Source: Desmodesmus armatus (Eukaryota > Chlorophyta > Chlorophyceae > Sphaeropleales > Scenedesmaceae). Taken from it: DNA of 64,000 nt. The stretch covers positions 19,432 to 83,431 of the forward strand of contig VIIQ02000799.1 in the NCBI GenBank assembly GCA_007449985.2. Direction: 5' to 3'. The notes under the pieces were generated by a model, which was not told where the DNA came from, did not search any database, and saw only the letters and a program-made list of their open reading frames with translations. Positions 48,210 through 59,006 of this stretch are shown piece after piece (position 1 is the stretch's first letter; every line of letters starts with the position of its first letter). The translations under genes were made by a program, and so were the position numbers.

Positions 48210-51200
48210 ATGGCTCTCCGTTTCGGCTCTCTGCGCACTTCGACATACACACATCAGCCTGTTAAGCATCTGCAAGCTTTGGCAGCAGCTGCTGCGCAAC
48301 TACACCCCAATGAGCAGCAGCACAAGCAGCAGCAGCAGCAGCAAAGGAGGCAGCAGCACTCCAGCGGCTGTGTAAGAAGCCTACAACAGCAGGCGGAAGT
48401 CTTACAGGTATTCAACAGCTCACAGTTACATTACAAAGGCTCAGTAGCCGCAACCACGCACGCCCACAGCAGGGATGCAGGATCTGAGGACGCCCTGTCA
48501 TATGTCACAGGGCTGACTTCGCCAGGACACTGCAGTAGCTGCCTTTGTTGCTTGATCAATAACCAAAAGCTATATATACAGCACCATTTACTTCACAGAC
48601 ACCCCCCCTCCCCCCAACACACACCAACCCCCCACGCATACCAGGCAACTGCATGGGCAGAGTCACATGTCACAGGGCTGGCCTTGCCAGGCTACTGCAG
48701 TGGCTGCTTTTGTTGCTTGCTGGGCAGTTGCTTGATTAGGCAAACAAATGCGTTCATATAGCACCAAATATAGGGTGGACTCCCCCCCCCCAACACAACA
48801 AAGCCCCATGCTTACTCAGCAGCTACATGGGCAGAGGCCCATCACCTGGAGTGCATCCAGCCAATGAAACAACCATGCAAGGATGTGTGTGTGTCGACAG
48901 AGGGAGCATGGATACATGCAAGCTCACTAACTGTGTGTGTGTGTGGTGGGGGGGGGGGGGGTGAGGGGGGGGGGGGGGGGCTGCAAGAGGGGGGGCCATA
49001 TGCACTGCACACACAGACACACACCAAGACCGCCCATCACTCCCGCACTTGGCTGATGCACAGCAGCAGTGGCAGCCCATGTCAGCAGTGCCCTCCAAGT
49101 TTCCATTGACATTGAGCAGACAACCAGGCTGTGCTGCTTGTGATGGCGAAATCAACCCCCCCCCCCCCCCCCCCCAACCCCCCCCCCCCCCCCCCCCCCC
49201 CACCACACACACACACAATGCTTGTCCCCCCCCCCACACACACACACGCACACAGGCTCTGACGTCATGGGCGGAGTCCAACCTGCCACAGTACATGGCT
49301 GACGCGCAGCAGCAATGGCAGCCGTCACAGCTGCTGCCAGACATGTCCAGTCAGATTGGCTGGCAGCAGCTGAGAGAGTTGAGGGAGGAGGCACAGAAGC
49401 TCCCTACTGACATCTTGGTGGTGCTGGTGAGTCTTCAGAAGGGTGCAACAGGGGGGCAAGGAGGGGGGGGAGAGGAAGGGGGGGGGGGACAGAAACTGCC
49501 TACTGACATCCTGGTGGTGCTGGTGAGTCATCAAAAGGGTGCAACAGGGGGGCAAGGAGGGGGGGGGGGGGGGGGGGAGGGGGGGGGGGGGGGGGGGCAG
49601 AAAATGCCTACTGACATACTGGTGGTGCTGGTGAGCTTTGCTGTCATTCTTTGGGGGGCGAGGGGGGGGGGAGAAGGGGGGGGGGGGGAGCAGGAGTTGG
49701 TACGCAGCTGAGGAGTGGAGCACAAGGGGGTGGGGGGGGGGGGGCAGGGAGAGCAAGCATGTTAGTGTGTAGTGGGGGCGTGGGGGCGTGAACATAGCAG
49801 CTGCTGCCAGACATGTCAAGTCAGGCTGGCTGGCAGCTGAGGGAGTTGAGGGAGGAGGCACAAAAGCATTCTACTGACATCTGGTGGTGCTGGTGAGTTG
49901 GCAATATATCTGGGTGGGGGGCAAGGGAGGGGGGGGGGGGGGGATTGTATGTTTTGGGGGGGGGGTGGAGGAGTTGAGGGAGGAGGCACGGAGGCTTTTT
50001 CTGACATCCTGGTGGTGCTGGTCAGTCAAATTACCTGGGTGGAAAGGGGGGTTTTGCCAAACCCAGTGGGGAGGGAGCAGCTGCGGGAGTTGAGGGAGGA
50101 GGCACAGATACTGCCTACTGACATTCTGGTGGTGCTGGTGAGCTTTGCTGTCATATTCTTACATCACCGGGGGGGGGGGGGGGCATGCATCTGACAAATC
50201 ATACAAACAACGGCTGTACGAGGTTGCCTTGCCAAACACTGCGCATCACATGCACCTGTAGAAAGAGTGTGCAATTTTTGCCCTTGAATGATGGGCTGCT
50301 GCCTGAACTTGCTGCTGCAGGCAGGCTTGGCTGTTCATGCCGCATTGGTCCCGGCACAATTCAGCAGCAGCTGGGGTGGCGCCCCAGTGCTGAGGGACCA
50401 CAGCGGAGCAGATCCACACATATGGGCCAGGTAAGGTCAACCAGGGTTGATTTGGGTGTGGTTGGCGGTTGGGGGGAGTGTTGGTGACGGTGGCAGGTGG
50501 GGGCCAAATACATGTCAAAGATAGTAGCCAGTTTGCGAATATGCAGCTGGGGTGGCGCCCCATTGTTGAGGGACCACAGCGGAGCAGATCCACACATATG
50601 GGCCAGGTAAGGTCAACCAGGGTTGATTTGGGTGTGGTTGGCGGTTGGGGGGAGTGTTGGTGACGGTGGCAGGTGGGGGCCAAATACATGTCAAAGATAG
50701 TAGCCAGTTTGCGAATATGCAGCTGGGGTGGCGCCCCATTGTTGAGGGACCACAGCGGAGCAGATCCACACATATGGGCCAGGTAAGGTCAACCAGGGTT
50801 GATTTGGGTGTGGTTGGCGGTTGAGGGGAGTGTTGGTGACGGTGGCAGGTGGGGGCCAAATACATGTCAAAGATAGTAGCCAGTTTGCGAATATGCAGTT
50901 GGGGTGGCGCCCCAGTGTTGAGGGACCACAGCGGAGCAGATCCACATATATGGGCCAGGTAAGGGCGGCGCAGTCATTTTTTGGGGCCAAATAGGGCCCA
51001 AAGTTGACTTGAGGCAGTTTGGGGGCGTACAGGGGGCGGTGGCAGGTGGGGGCGCAACGCAGATGGAGCCTTGCAGCCAGGTTGACAAAAGGCAGCTGGG
51101 GTGGCGCCCCAGTGTTGATGGATCAAAGCGGAGCAGCACACATATGGGCCAGGTAAGGGTCGGTTGGGGCCAGGGGTGATTTGGGTGTGGTCGGGAGTTT

Positions 51201-52517
51201 CGGGGTGAATGGAGGGCGGTGGCAGGTGGGTGGCCAGATAAATTCTCCCAGTTTGTAAGTATGCAGTAGGGGTGGCGCCCCGTGTTGAGGGATCACAGCG
51301 GAGCAGATCCACACATTTGGGCCAGGTAAGGGTGGGGGCCAGGTGGGGTCGGTTGGGGCCAAACTTTGACTTGAGTGTGGTTGCCAGGTAGGGAGCGTAT
51401 GGGGGGGGGGGGGTAGGTGGGGGCCAAGTACAGATGGGGCCTGGCAGCCAGGTTTACAACAGGCAGTTGGGGGGGGGGGGTGAGGGACCACAGCGGAGCA
51501 GATCCACACATATGGGCCAGGCAAGCGCACTGCGCCCGGGGCCGGGTGGAGCCTGGTTAAGTTGGACGTGGTTGGCAGCTGGACCAGGTTTGCTTGGGGC
51601 AGGTCTACATGCTGACAGTTTTCCCTCAGCAATGAGTGAGGTCCGCTGCCACACTTCAGTCCCGTATTTTTTTTACAATCCTCCTGTTGCCACGCACTGC
51701 TGCTGCTATGGCTTCATGCACGCCTGGGCGCTTGTCATCAGCATGCTGTGCAGCTACAAGCGCTCCCCTGTTGTGGCTGCCGCGATCGGGCTTATCTGCC
51801 CAACAATGATGCAAGACGTGTATGCTGTGCTGTTAAGCACCTATGCACTGACCTGTCAAGTGTTTTGCGCTGCTGTCTCTCTTGTGTTCTCAACCGCAAC
51901 ACGGTGCAGGTGGCGGCGGCAGTGTGCGGCAGACATGAACAAAGTGAGGTCAGCCCTGTCCTCCTACTGCTACTGCTGCGGCTGCATGGACACCCGGGCA
52001 CTCGATGTCACACTCCCCCACCCTCCCCTGCCTAAACCCTGCTGCTGCCCTTTGCTCACCCAGTTTGCCTCATCTGCTGAAGCATGAACTGTTTCTTGAA
52101 CAATTTTGTGCTGTCAACCGCTGATTTGTGCATTGTGTAGGTGGCGGCGGCAGTGTGCAGCAGACATGAACAAAGTGCGCTCAGCGCTGTCTTCCTACTG
52201 CTACTGCTGCGGCTGCATGGACACCAGGGCACTTGATGTCACACTCCCCCCACCCCCGAAACTCAGCTGCTGCCCTTTGCTCACCCAGTTTGCCTCATCT
52301 GCTGAAGCATGAACTGCTTCTTGAACGATTTTGTGCTGTCAACCTCTGATTTGTGCATTGTGTAGGTGGCGGCGGCAGTGTGCAGCAGACATGAACAAAG
52401 TGAGGTCAGCGCTATCGTCATACTGCTACTGCTGCGGCTGTATGGACACCCGGGCACTGGATGTCAGCAGCCACGTGACGCTGAGCAGCCCTATAAGCAA
52501 TGGGGGCAGCAGCTGCT

Positions 52518-52585
<68 letters not shown>

Positions 52586-54293
52586 GCTGCTACTGCTGCT
52601 GGTGCTGCTGCTGATACGGCAGGATCTAGCAGTAGGGCAGGTGCTGAGGTTCAAAAAGCCCACAGCAGCAGCAGTAGCAGCAGCAGTAGCAGCAGCAGGG
52701 TCGGAGGCAGTGATATGGCTGGTGCAGTGGTTGGGTGTCCCTATCAGCAACTATTCAGGGAACTGCTGCAGGTAGGCTGTGCATATACACATGTATCATA
52801 TCTTGTGTTGTCATTATGCAATCATCACCATGTCATGCATTTCTATGCAAACTATTGTTTGCTACCTTGCCAAGGTTTTGTCCTGGTTACCTTGCCATGA
52901 TGTTCAATACCTTGAAGTTTGACCGCCACTGGATAAGGCCCATTCCAGGGTCTGCATGACTGCATGGCATCGTGTGGGCCATTTACACATGCCTCCCCCT
53001 ATCTTTCATAGGCTCGTGCCACGTAATGGTTTTCTGCAAAGATGGTTTGTTGCAAATGCACGAGTGGTTGTTGGTGCTGGCGTACGTGATTAGCATGGGT
53101 GCTTGCTGGCTTATGGTGCTGTCTTGCCTGCTGAACTTTGCCCCCCCTTACACACACATGCACTCCCTGTGTCTAAAAACTTCCTTCGTTTGTGCCACCA
53201 GGTGCGCATGCTTCGTGTGATGCACGGCAACCTTACCAACCTTGCCAACTACCACGGAGCCCCCTCCCTCACCCGTCTCTCATCATCAGCAGCAAGTGAC
53301 TACAAGCGGCACGAGCTGGCCCTCTTAGCCACCTGCTGTCAGTTGGCAGCATTGGATCCTGCAGGAGCAGTAACCGCCCTGGCAGCAGTAGTGACAGATG
53401 GAGTGACGCTGCCCGGGTGTTACATGGACGACGGCTGGCACCAGCACAACAACGCTGCCACTGCTGCCACTGCAGCTGCCGGCAGCAGCAGTGGCAGCAG
53501 TCTGTTATATCAGGATTGCATGACGGCTGCTGACTGCCTGGGGGTGTGGTGTGTGAGTGACAATGCGGCTGCTGTTCAGGACCTTGCTGGTTTGCTGAAG
53601 GTGGGTGACTGAGTGACTGAGTGGTTGGGTGGGTCGGTGTGGATGGCAGGGTGGGTGGTGATTGAAGATGCAGTGGGGGTGTGGTGTATGAGTGACAGTG
53701 CAGTTGCTGTGCGGGACCTTGCTGGTTTGTTCAAGGTGACATTGAGGGGTGCAGCTGTTGGGCCAGAGTGCCGGGATTCGGAATGGGGTTGTTGACGGGT
53801 TGGCTGTCCAACCTTTGCAGTCTGCTCAAGGGCAGTGTTTTCTGTCTGGTGTTACTGCTTCAGGTGTTGGAGCTCGCAGCAAGGGCCCCAGGCAATGCTG
53901 CCTTGCAGGCCGCTGCCTCCTTCCTGTTTGCTCAATTGACCTTCATCTTCCCTGTTTTGCGGGTATCAGCTGCTGCAGGTGTCACACTTACAGTGCTACA
54001 TGTGTACTTGTAAAAGCGATGACTGTAGGTTAGTCAAGCTCAACGCAAAGCAACAGTTCATTCGCTCAGTTCAGAGTATCTATGTTGTTGATGTGCAGGT
54101 GTCGGAGCTTGCAGCAAGGACCCCAGGCAGTGACGCCCTGCAGGCCGCTGCCTCCTTCCTGCTAGCCCACCCCGCCAGGCTAAGGAGGCTAGCAGAAGTT
54201 CAGCTGGAGGGTCGGCTGAGGGACAGAAGGAGGGGCAGGACACGCTCTGCTGCTTTCAGCTGGGTGTTTGGGCGAGATGTGCTGCTTGCATGA
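48210..54293 (+). CDS. Unrecognised six-exon gene, 492 aa, with duplicated exon boundaries throughout
   Basis: Exons are 48210-48407 (ATG), 49256-49426, 50321-50430, 52366-52771, 53202-53600 and 54099-54293 (TGA). Their lengths sum to 493 codons and every junction agrees in phase (0, 0, 2, 0, 0). The N-terminus has a Gln-rich run. Exon 2 reads ALTSWAESNLPQYMADAQQQ ... LREEAQKLPTDILVVL. Exon 3 ends GADPHIWA. Exon 4 has a Cys-rich SSYCYCCGCMDTR followed by long poly-Ala and poly-Ser from CTG/CAG runs. Exon 5 has MLRVMHGNLTNLANYHGAPS and a second Ala-rich region. Exon 6 ends in a basic stretch. No known domain was identified. Nearly every exon has partial copies in the adjoining intron, and the final exon is followed by a 198-bp array. 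A decayed copy of exons 4-6 lies at 62.2-64 kb. Confidence 0.68.
48450..49255 (+). repeat. Acceptor-side copies of exon 2 of the 48.2 kb gene
   Basis: AG followed by GC(A/T)...ATGGGC(A/G)GAG, the exon 2 start (parent at 49256), recurs at about 48649 and 48819. A longer partial block (GGCTGATGCACAGCAGCAG, TGGCAGCCC) occurs at 49050-49085. A further pair, CATATGTCACAGGGCTG at about 48500 and CACATGTCACAGGGCTG at 48665, was duplicated with them. Spacers end in C-runs (48603, 48782, 49158, 49179). Confidence 0.7.
49427..50142 (+). repeat. Donor-side copies of exon 2, five, with poly-G spacers
   Basis: Sequence for REEAQKLPTDILVVL and a GTGAG donor recurs, ending at about 49521, 49631, 49892, 50020 (donor GTCAGT) and 50139. 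Copies are 35-70 nt and vary in length. Spacers are G-homopolymers of 8-25 bases. Confidence 0.8.
50371..51520 (+). repeat. Array of 60-nt mini-exons copied from exon 3
   Basis: The parent 3' end is 50371-50430. Copies lie at 50547-50606, 50723-50782 and 50899-50958 (60 nt each), 51096-51152 (57 nt), 51267-51325 (59 nt) and a degenerate one ending at 51520 with a GCAAGC donor. The first four open in the parent frame (phase 2 in, phase 2 out): WGGAPLLRDHSGADPHIWA and variants. Each is preceded by TGCAG or GGCAG and followed by GTAAGG or GTAAGGG. Units two to four, introns included, are nearly identical with a 176-bp period, so the expansion is recent. Confidence 0.87.
51600..52365 (+). repeat. 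Acceptor-side copies of exon 4 of the 48.2 kb gene
   Basis: Sequence for WRRQCAADMNKVRSALSSY and GCMDTRALDV occurs at 51909, 52141 and, as the parent exon, 52366, with a period of about 228 bp. Each is preceded by TGCAG or GTGTAG and, in the copies, followed by a C-rich spacer (CTCCCCC). The copies lack the poly-Ala part and a good donor. Confidence 0.85.
52515..52700 (+). repeat. CTG/CAG trinucleotide runs inside exon 4
   Basis: About 30 GCT/GCTGCT-type codons (52518-52612) give poly-Ala in the coding frame, and AGCAGC runs (52665-52700) give poly-Ser. Both runs are multiples of three and length-unstable sequence types. Confidence 0.85.
53601..54098 (+). repeat. Donor-side copy of exon 5 and acceptor-side copy of exon 6
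   Basis: At about 53670-53734 sequence for GVWCMSDSAVAVRDLAGLFK and a GTGACA donor copies the exon 5 end (GVWCVSDNAAAVQDLAGLLK). At 53873-53945 CAG followed by LELAARAPGNAALQAAASFL copies the exon 6 start (SELAARTPGSDALQAAASFL). Confidence 0.85.
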
Positions 54294-54370
54294 TACTGCT
54301 GTTGTGCTGTCATCGTTCACCTGATTATGCGAGCCTCAGTGTCATGTGCCATATCTGGTGGTGTTGTGTA

Positions 54371-56350
54371 GATGTGCCATCTGTGCTCTGGCTGAGGTTC
54401 AGTTGAAGGGGCGGCAAAGGGACAGAAGAAGGGGCATGACACGCTCTGCTGCTTTCAGCTGGGTGTTTGGGCGGGATGTGCTGCTTGCGTGATGCTGCTG
54501 TGTGCCGTCATTGTTCACCTGATTATGCGAGCCTCAGTGTCATGTGCCATATCTGGTGGTGTTGTGTAGATGTGCCATCTGTGCTCTGGCTGAGGTTCAG
54601 TTGAAGGGGCGGCAAAGGGACAGAAGAAGGGGCATGACACGCTCTGCTGCTGTCAGCTGGGTGTTTGGGCGGGATGTGCTGCTTGCGTGATGCTGCTGTG
54701 TGCCGTCATTGTTCACCTGAACATGCGAGCCTCAGTGTCATGTGCCATATCTGGTGGTGTTGTGTAGATGTGCCATCTGTGCTCTGGCTGAGGTTCAGTT
54801 GAAGGGGCGGCAAAGGGACAGAAGAAGGGGCATGACACGCTCTGCTGCTTTCAGCTGGGTGTTTGGGCGGGATGTGCTGCTTGCGTGATGCTGCTGTGTG
54901 CCGTCATTGTTCACCTGATTATGCGAGCCTCAGTGTCATGTGCCATATCTGGTGGTGTTGTGTAGATGTGCCATCTGTGCTCTGGCTGAGGTTCAGTTGA
55001 AGGGGCGGCAAAGGGACAGAAGAAGGGGCATGACACGCTCTGCTGCTTTCAGCTGGGTGTTTGGGCGGGATGTGCTGCTTGCGTGATGCTGCTGTGTGCC
55101 GTCATTGTTCACCTGATTATGCGAGCCTCAGTGTCATGTCCCATATCTGGTGGTGTTGTGTAGATGTGCCATCTGTGCTCTGGCTGAGGTTCAGTTGAAG
55201 GGGCGGCAAAGGGACAGAAGAAGGGGCATGACACGCTCTGCTGCTTTCAGCTGGGTGTTTGGGCGGGATGTGCTGCTTGCGTGATGCTGCTGTGTGCCGT
55301 CATTGTTCACCTGATTATGCGAGCCTCAGTGTCATGTGCCATATCTGGTGGTGTTGTGTAGATGTGCCATCTGTGCTCTGGCTGAGGTTCAGTTGAAGGG
55401 GCGGCAAAGGGACAGAAGAAGGGGCATGACACGCTCTGCTGCTGTCAGCTGGGTGTTTGGGCGGGATGTGCTGCTTGCGTGATGCTGCTGTGTGCCGTCA
55501 TTGTTCACCTGAACATGCGAGCCTCAGTGTCATGTGCCATATCTGGTGGTGTTGTGTAGATGTGCCATCTGTGCTCTGGCTGAGGTTCAGTTGAAGGGGC
55601 GGCAAAGGGACAGAAGAAGGGGCATGACACGCTCTGCTGCTTTCAGCTGGGTGTTTGGGCGGGATGTGCTGCTTGCGTGATGCTGCTGTGTGCCGTCATT
55701 GTTCACCTGATTATGCGAGCCTCAGTGTCATGTGCCATATCTGGTGGTGTTGTGTAGATGTGCCATCTGTGCTCTGGCTGAGGTTCAGTTGAAGGGGCGG
55801 CAAAGGGACAGAAGAAGGGGCATGACACGCTCTGCTGCTTTCAGCTGGGTGTTTGGGCGGGATGTGCTGCTTGCGTGATGCTGCTGTGTGCCGTCATTGT
55901 TCACCTGAACATGCGAGCCTCAGTGTCATGTGCCATATCTGGTGGTGTTGTGTAGATGTGCCATCTGTGCTCTGGCTGAGGTTCAGTTGAAGGGGCGGCA
56001 AAGGGACAGAAGAAGGGGCATGACACGCTCTGCTGCTTTCAGCTGGGTGTTTGGGCGGGATGTGCTGCTTGCGTGATGCTGCTGTGTGCCGTCATTGTTC
56101 ACCTGATTATGCGAGCCTCAGTGTCATGTCCCATATCTGGTGGTGTTGTGTAGATGTGCCATCTGTGCTCTGGCTGAGGTTCAGTTGAAGGGGCGGCAAA
56201 GGGACAGAAGAAGGGGCATGACACGCTCTGCTGCTTTCAGCTGGGTGTTTGGGCGGGATGTGCTGCTTGCGTGATGCTGCTGTGTGCCGTCATTGTTCAC
56301 CTGATTATGCGAGCCTCAGTGTTATGTGCCATATCTGGCACTATAGACTG
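54371..56350 (+). repeat. 198-bp tandem array, ten units, derived from the last exon and 3' flank
   Basis: Units start at GATGTGCCATCTGTG at 54371, 54569, 54767, 54965, 55163, 55361, 55559, 55757, 55955 and 56153, an exact 198-bp step. Each unit repeats the exon 6 end (LAEVQLKGRQRDRRRG ... FSWVFGRDVLLA, stop TGA) plus the 3' flank up to GTTGTGTAG. Only a few positions vary: TTTCAG/TGTCAG, GATTATG/GAACATG, CATGTG/CATGTC. A diverged unit precedes (about 54180-54370) and another follows (to about 56480). Confidence 0.95.
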
Positions 56351-56480
56351 CAGACTGCTGGTGGTATTGTGTAGAGGTGCCATCTGTGCCCTGGCTAAGG
56401 TTCAGTTGAAGGGGTGGCAGAGGAGGGGCAGGACATGCTCTGCTGCTTTCAGCTGGGTGTTTGTGCTGCTTGCGTGAGCT

Positions 56481-57024
56481 CATTGTGTATGGTATGAATG
56501 CCTTTGTGGCAAGCGTATGTGGTGGTATTGGTGTCCATGTGGGCCTGCAGTTTTAGGCACAAAACAGGGGTGGGGGAGGCAGGGGCACAAGACGCTCGGC
56601 TCGTGTACACAACTGGTGGTTTGAGCAGCACATGCTGTTGTGTGCTGAGGCCTCCTTCCTAGGCACATGGTATTGCCACTGGTGCACATCCGGGACTTGA
56701 GCGCTGCAATCTGGGCCTACAAGTCCTCAGAATCCATTCCCAAGTCGGACTGTGGCCTGTGGCCTGCTTTATGACGAGGGCCAGCTGTTGTGCTGGTCAA
56801 ACACTGAATGTCAGTTTGAACTTGCACAGAGATGGCGCAGTGGTACTGGATGTCGTCGAGAATCCCACGTGTAATATCCGTGAATCTCAAGTACGCAGCT
56901 TCGGCTTCCCTGCCACAGCGATCGGCTTGCACTTGTCACATCACGATGGCTGTTTGCTGTTCTTTGCTGTCCTTGGACTCAATACCACCAACTCTTAGTC
57001 CATCATCGTAGTAGCGACACCGTG
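56481..57024. other. No gene seen
   Basis: Short opposing frames at 56717-56998 are open on both strands but neither has a recognisable motif or splice partner. Confidence 0.4.
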
Positions 57025-57389
57025 ATGGCTACCGGGCATTCAGCAGCGTCCCTGGTGCAGCTGCCAGGCCCCTGTCTGGTGGCAGTGCTGTGCTGCTGTG
57101 CTGGCGACCCTCGCAGCATATTCAACGCTGCCAGGGCCCACAGCAGGCTGCAACAGGCAGCTGGAGTAGTAATCACCACCGTGAAAGCTTCTAAGAACAA
57201 GCAGCAGCTGAAGGACCTTGTGCTGATGTACCTCTAGAGGTATGAGGATGAGATCTCATCGCACGGCCAGCACGTAGACAACATCAGCCTTCAGGGGCGT
57301 GACAGATATGGGCTCTTCACCCTTCCCCAGCTGCCACCAGCACTCACCAACCTCAGTCTTTCCCTCTCCAAACTGCAGCTGCAGATGTA
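57025..57389 (+). pseudogene. F-box/LRR pseudogene
   Basis: ATG at 57025 opens an F-box-like segment (SLVQLPGPCLVAVLCCCAGD, then RSIFNAARAHSRLQQAAG) that aligns in spacing with the F-box of the 41.2 kb gene (LPEPLLLAILEQVSQDPISL). The frame then meets TAG (57235-57237) and continues in the same frame with SSHGQHVDNISLQGRDRYG and LPPALTNLSLSLSKLQLQM before a second stop at about 57388. The in-frame stops within otherwise good family sequence mark it as broken. It lacks the LRR region. Confidence 0.65.
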
Positions 57390-58294
57390 GAACGGCGTGT
57401 GCATGGCATGGCGAGTTGGTGCGTTGTGCGTGTGTTTGTTTGTGGTGTGTTCTGATGCTGCAGCTTCAACCGCCGTTGCTGTCAGTTGGTCAAGACCAAA
57501 ACCCTGGTTGGCGGCTTGCTGCTGGCTGGGTCAAGTCTGTTGCACGCCCTTCACGTAATTGGTTAAGTGACGTGCAGTCCTGTAGTTTGGTTCATCTGTG
57601 TTGGTTACAGGCACATGCTGGTTTTGGATGCGGTGTGCCGGTGTTGCGCTGTAATCCACTTTTGAGACGCCGCGTAGTAGGCTACTGCTCACACACTGCT
57701 GTTGTCCATGACTCAAGACCCATAATGCTGCGAGCTTATGCGACTCTCTCTGCACTGCACGCCACTGTGATGTCCCAGGAAATGTACAGGCTGGTCAGCA
57801 AGTGGTGCATGCAGTTCAAGCAGGTAGTGACAGCAGCACATGATTCAGATGCTCTGTGCAGCCGCCACACTTTGACGTGACGCCAACTGTTGAACATCTG
57901 TAACAGAACAAGCAGGCATACATTGAGATGAGATGCCAGCACCTGCATGTCATGCAACCGTGTTTGGGTTGTGCTGGAGTTGCACTGCACATGGAGGCAA
58001 AGCAGACAGCTGACACACAACATCACTGCACAGGCCCTACCAACCAATGATGTATTTTACCAGCCAGCAAAATAGCTGAAGAGGCTGGGTAAACTCCCGT
58101 AGTTTACCTGCCAGTAGCAGTCTGTATTTGTGTCTGAATCTTGGTGAAAGTGTCTACTGGGCAGGTTTTGTGCCAGCTATCTGTCAAAAACTGGCAAGCT
58201 ACCCCTGCCGTACTTGGCAGGTTACTGGTGATGGACAGCAAGATAACCTGTAGTTTACCAACCAGTGCAGGTGGTGCTGTTGCGTGATAGCCTT
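57390..58294. other. No gene seen; small hairpin
   Basis: GTAAACT and AGTTTAC form a short hairpin near 58088-58107. Related AGTTTACC(T/A)(G/A)CCAG words recur at about 58101 and 58253. No coding chain is seen. Confidence 0.4.
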
Positions 58295-59006
58295 CAGGGG
58301 GGTGGACAATGAATCTCGCGGGTGTTGCAGTCAGCTGTAGAGCAAGTCCTAAGGAACAAAGTGATATGCTTAAAAAGTGCAGCCTTGCTCTGGTGTTTCC
58401 GCAATTTGAATAAACGTATGCCCCGCTGCGCAGATTGGCGGTAAGCGGAATTCTCGTTTTTTCGGCCCAGCTGGCCCCAGCACTGGCTCTCAGATATTTG
58501 TCCTGTATCTCTGCAAGGCCGTGCTAGCTTGTGCCTTGTATCTGTGCGGTGTACATGCAGCAAGAGCGAAGTATTGCTGCAGTGAGATTGTGCTGTCTCG
58601 CCCTGTACTGTGTTGGAGCGGTGAAATTGGCATTCTGGGACCTGGGGTAACTGATGTGACCTTCAGCATACTGTACCACATAAAGGCCTCACCGCGGGCT
58701 CATCTGCGTAGCTGATTCCGCTTGATAGTGTTGTTGTGAGTCGAAATGTGCTGCCAGTCGCTGCTGTGTGGTTGCTCTTTTGTCCGTGGTTGGCTGACGT
58801 AACCGTTGACTGTGTTTCTGGCGCTGCTGAGCCTCTCAGGGAGTCTTTGGACCGAGCTACACGAGAACAGCCTGGCAAGCCTCGTAACTTTGTGGAAGGA
58901 ATGCGCACATTAAACGCAATTGCTTTGCATAAGAACCGCTGCACACGAGTGCGTCTGCTTGGGCTGAGCCGGCGAAACCCCCAGAGAATCATTGTCCACC
59001 CCCCTG
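58295..59006 (+). mobile_element. 712-bp element with inverted ends, copy 1 (MITE-like)
   Basis: The left end CAGGGGGGTGGACAATGA is matched by its reverse complement at the right end (about 58989-59006). Copy 2 (61258-61969) has the same length and near-identical sequence, and the left flanks of the two copies diverge exactly at CAGGGG, which places a true element boundary there. The inside carries a 94-codon frame (58736-59020) and no transposase that I recognise, so it would be non-autonomous. CAGGG ends occur in hAT-type elements, but no 8-bp target duplication is evident. On the right, similarity between the copies continues past the inverted repeat to about 59260. Confidence 0.6.

Noticed and set aside
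49049..49861. Frames of 180-220 codons rich in Gly or Pro on both strands
   Set aside because: They arise from poly-G/poly-C spacers read as glycine or proline. The true exon is 49256-49426.
51434..52087. A 217-codon plus-strand frame with Cys-rich segments
   Set aside because: It merges intron with an acceptor-side exon copy. The phase-consistent model uses the exon at 52366.
54371..56350. CRISPR-like or centromeric satellite reading of the 198-bp array
   Set aside because: The units are contiguous without unique spacers, and they clearly derive from the adjacent gene's last exon and 3' flank.
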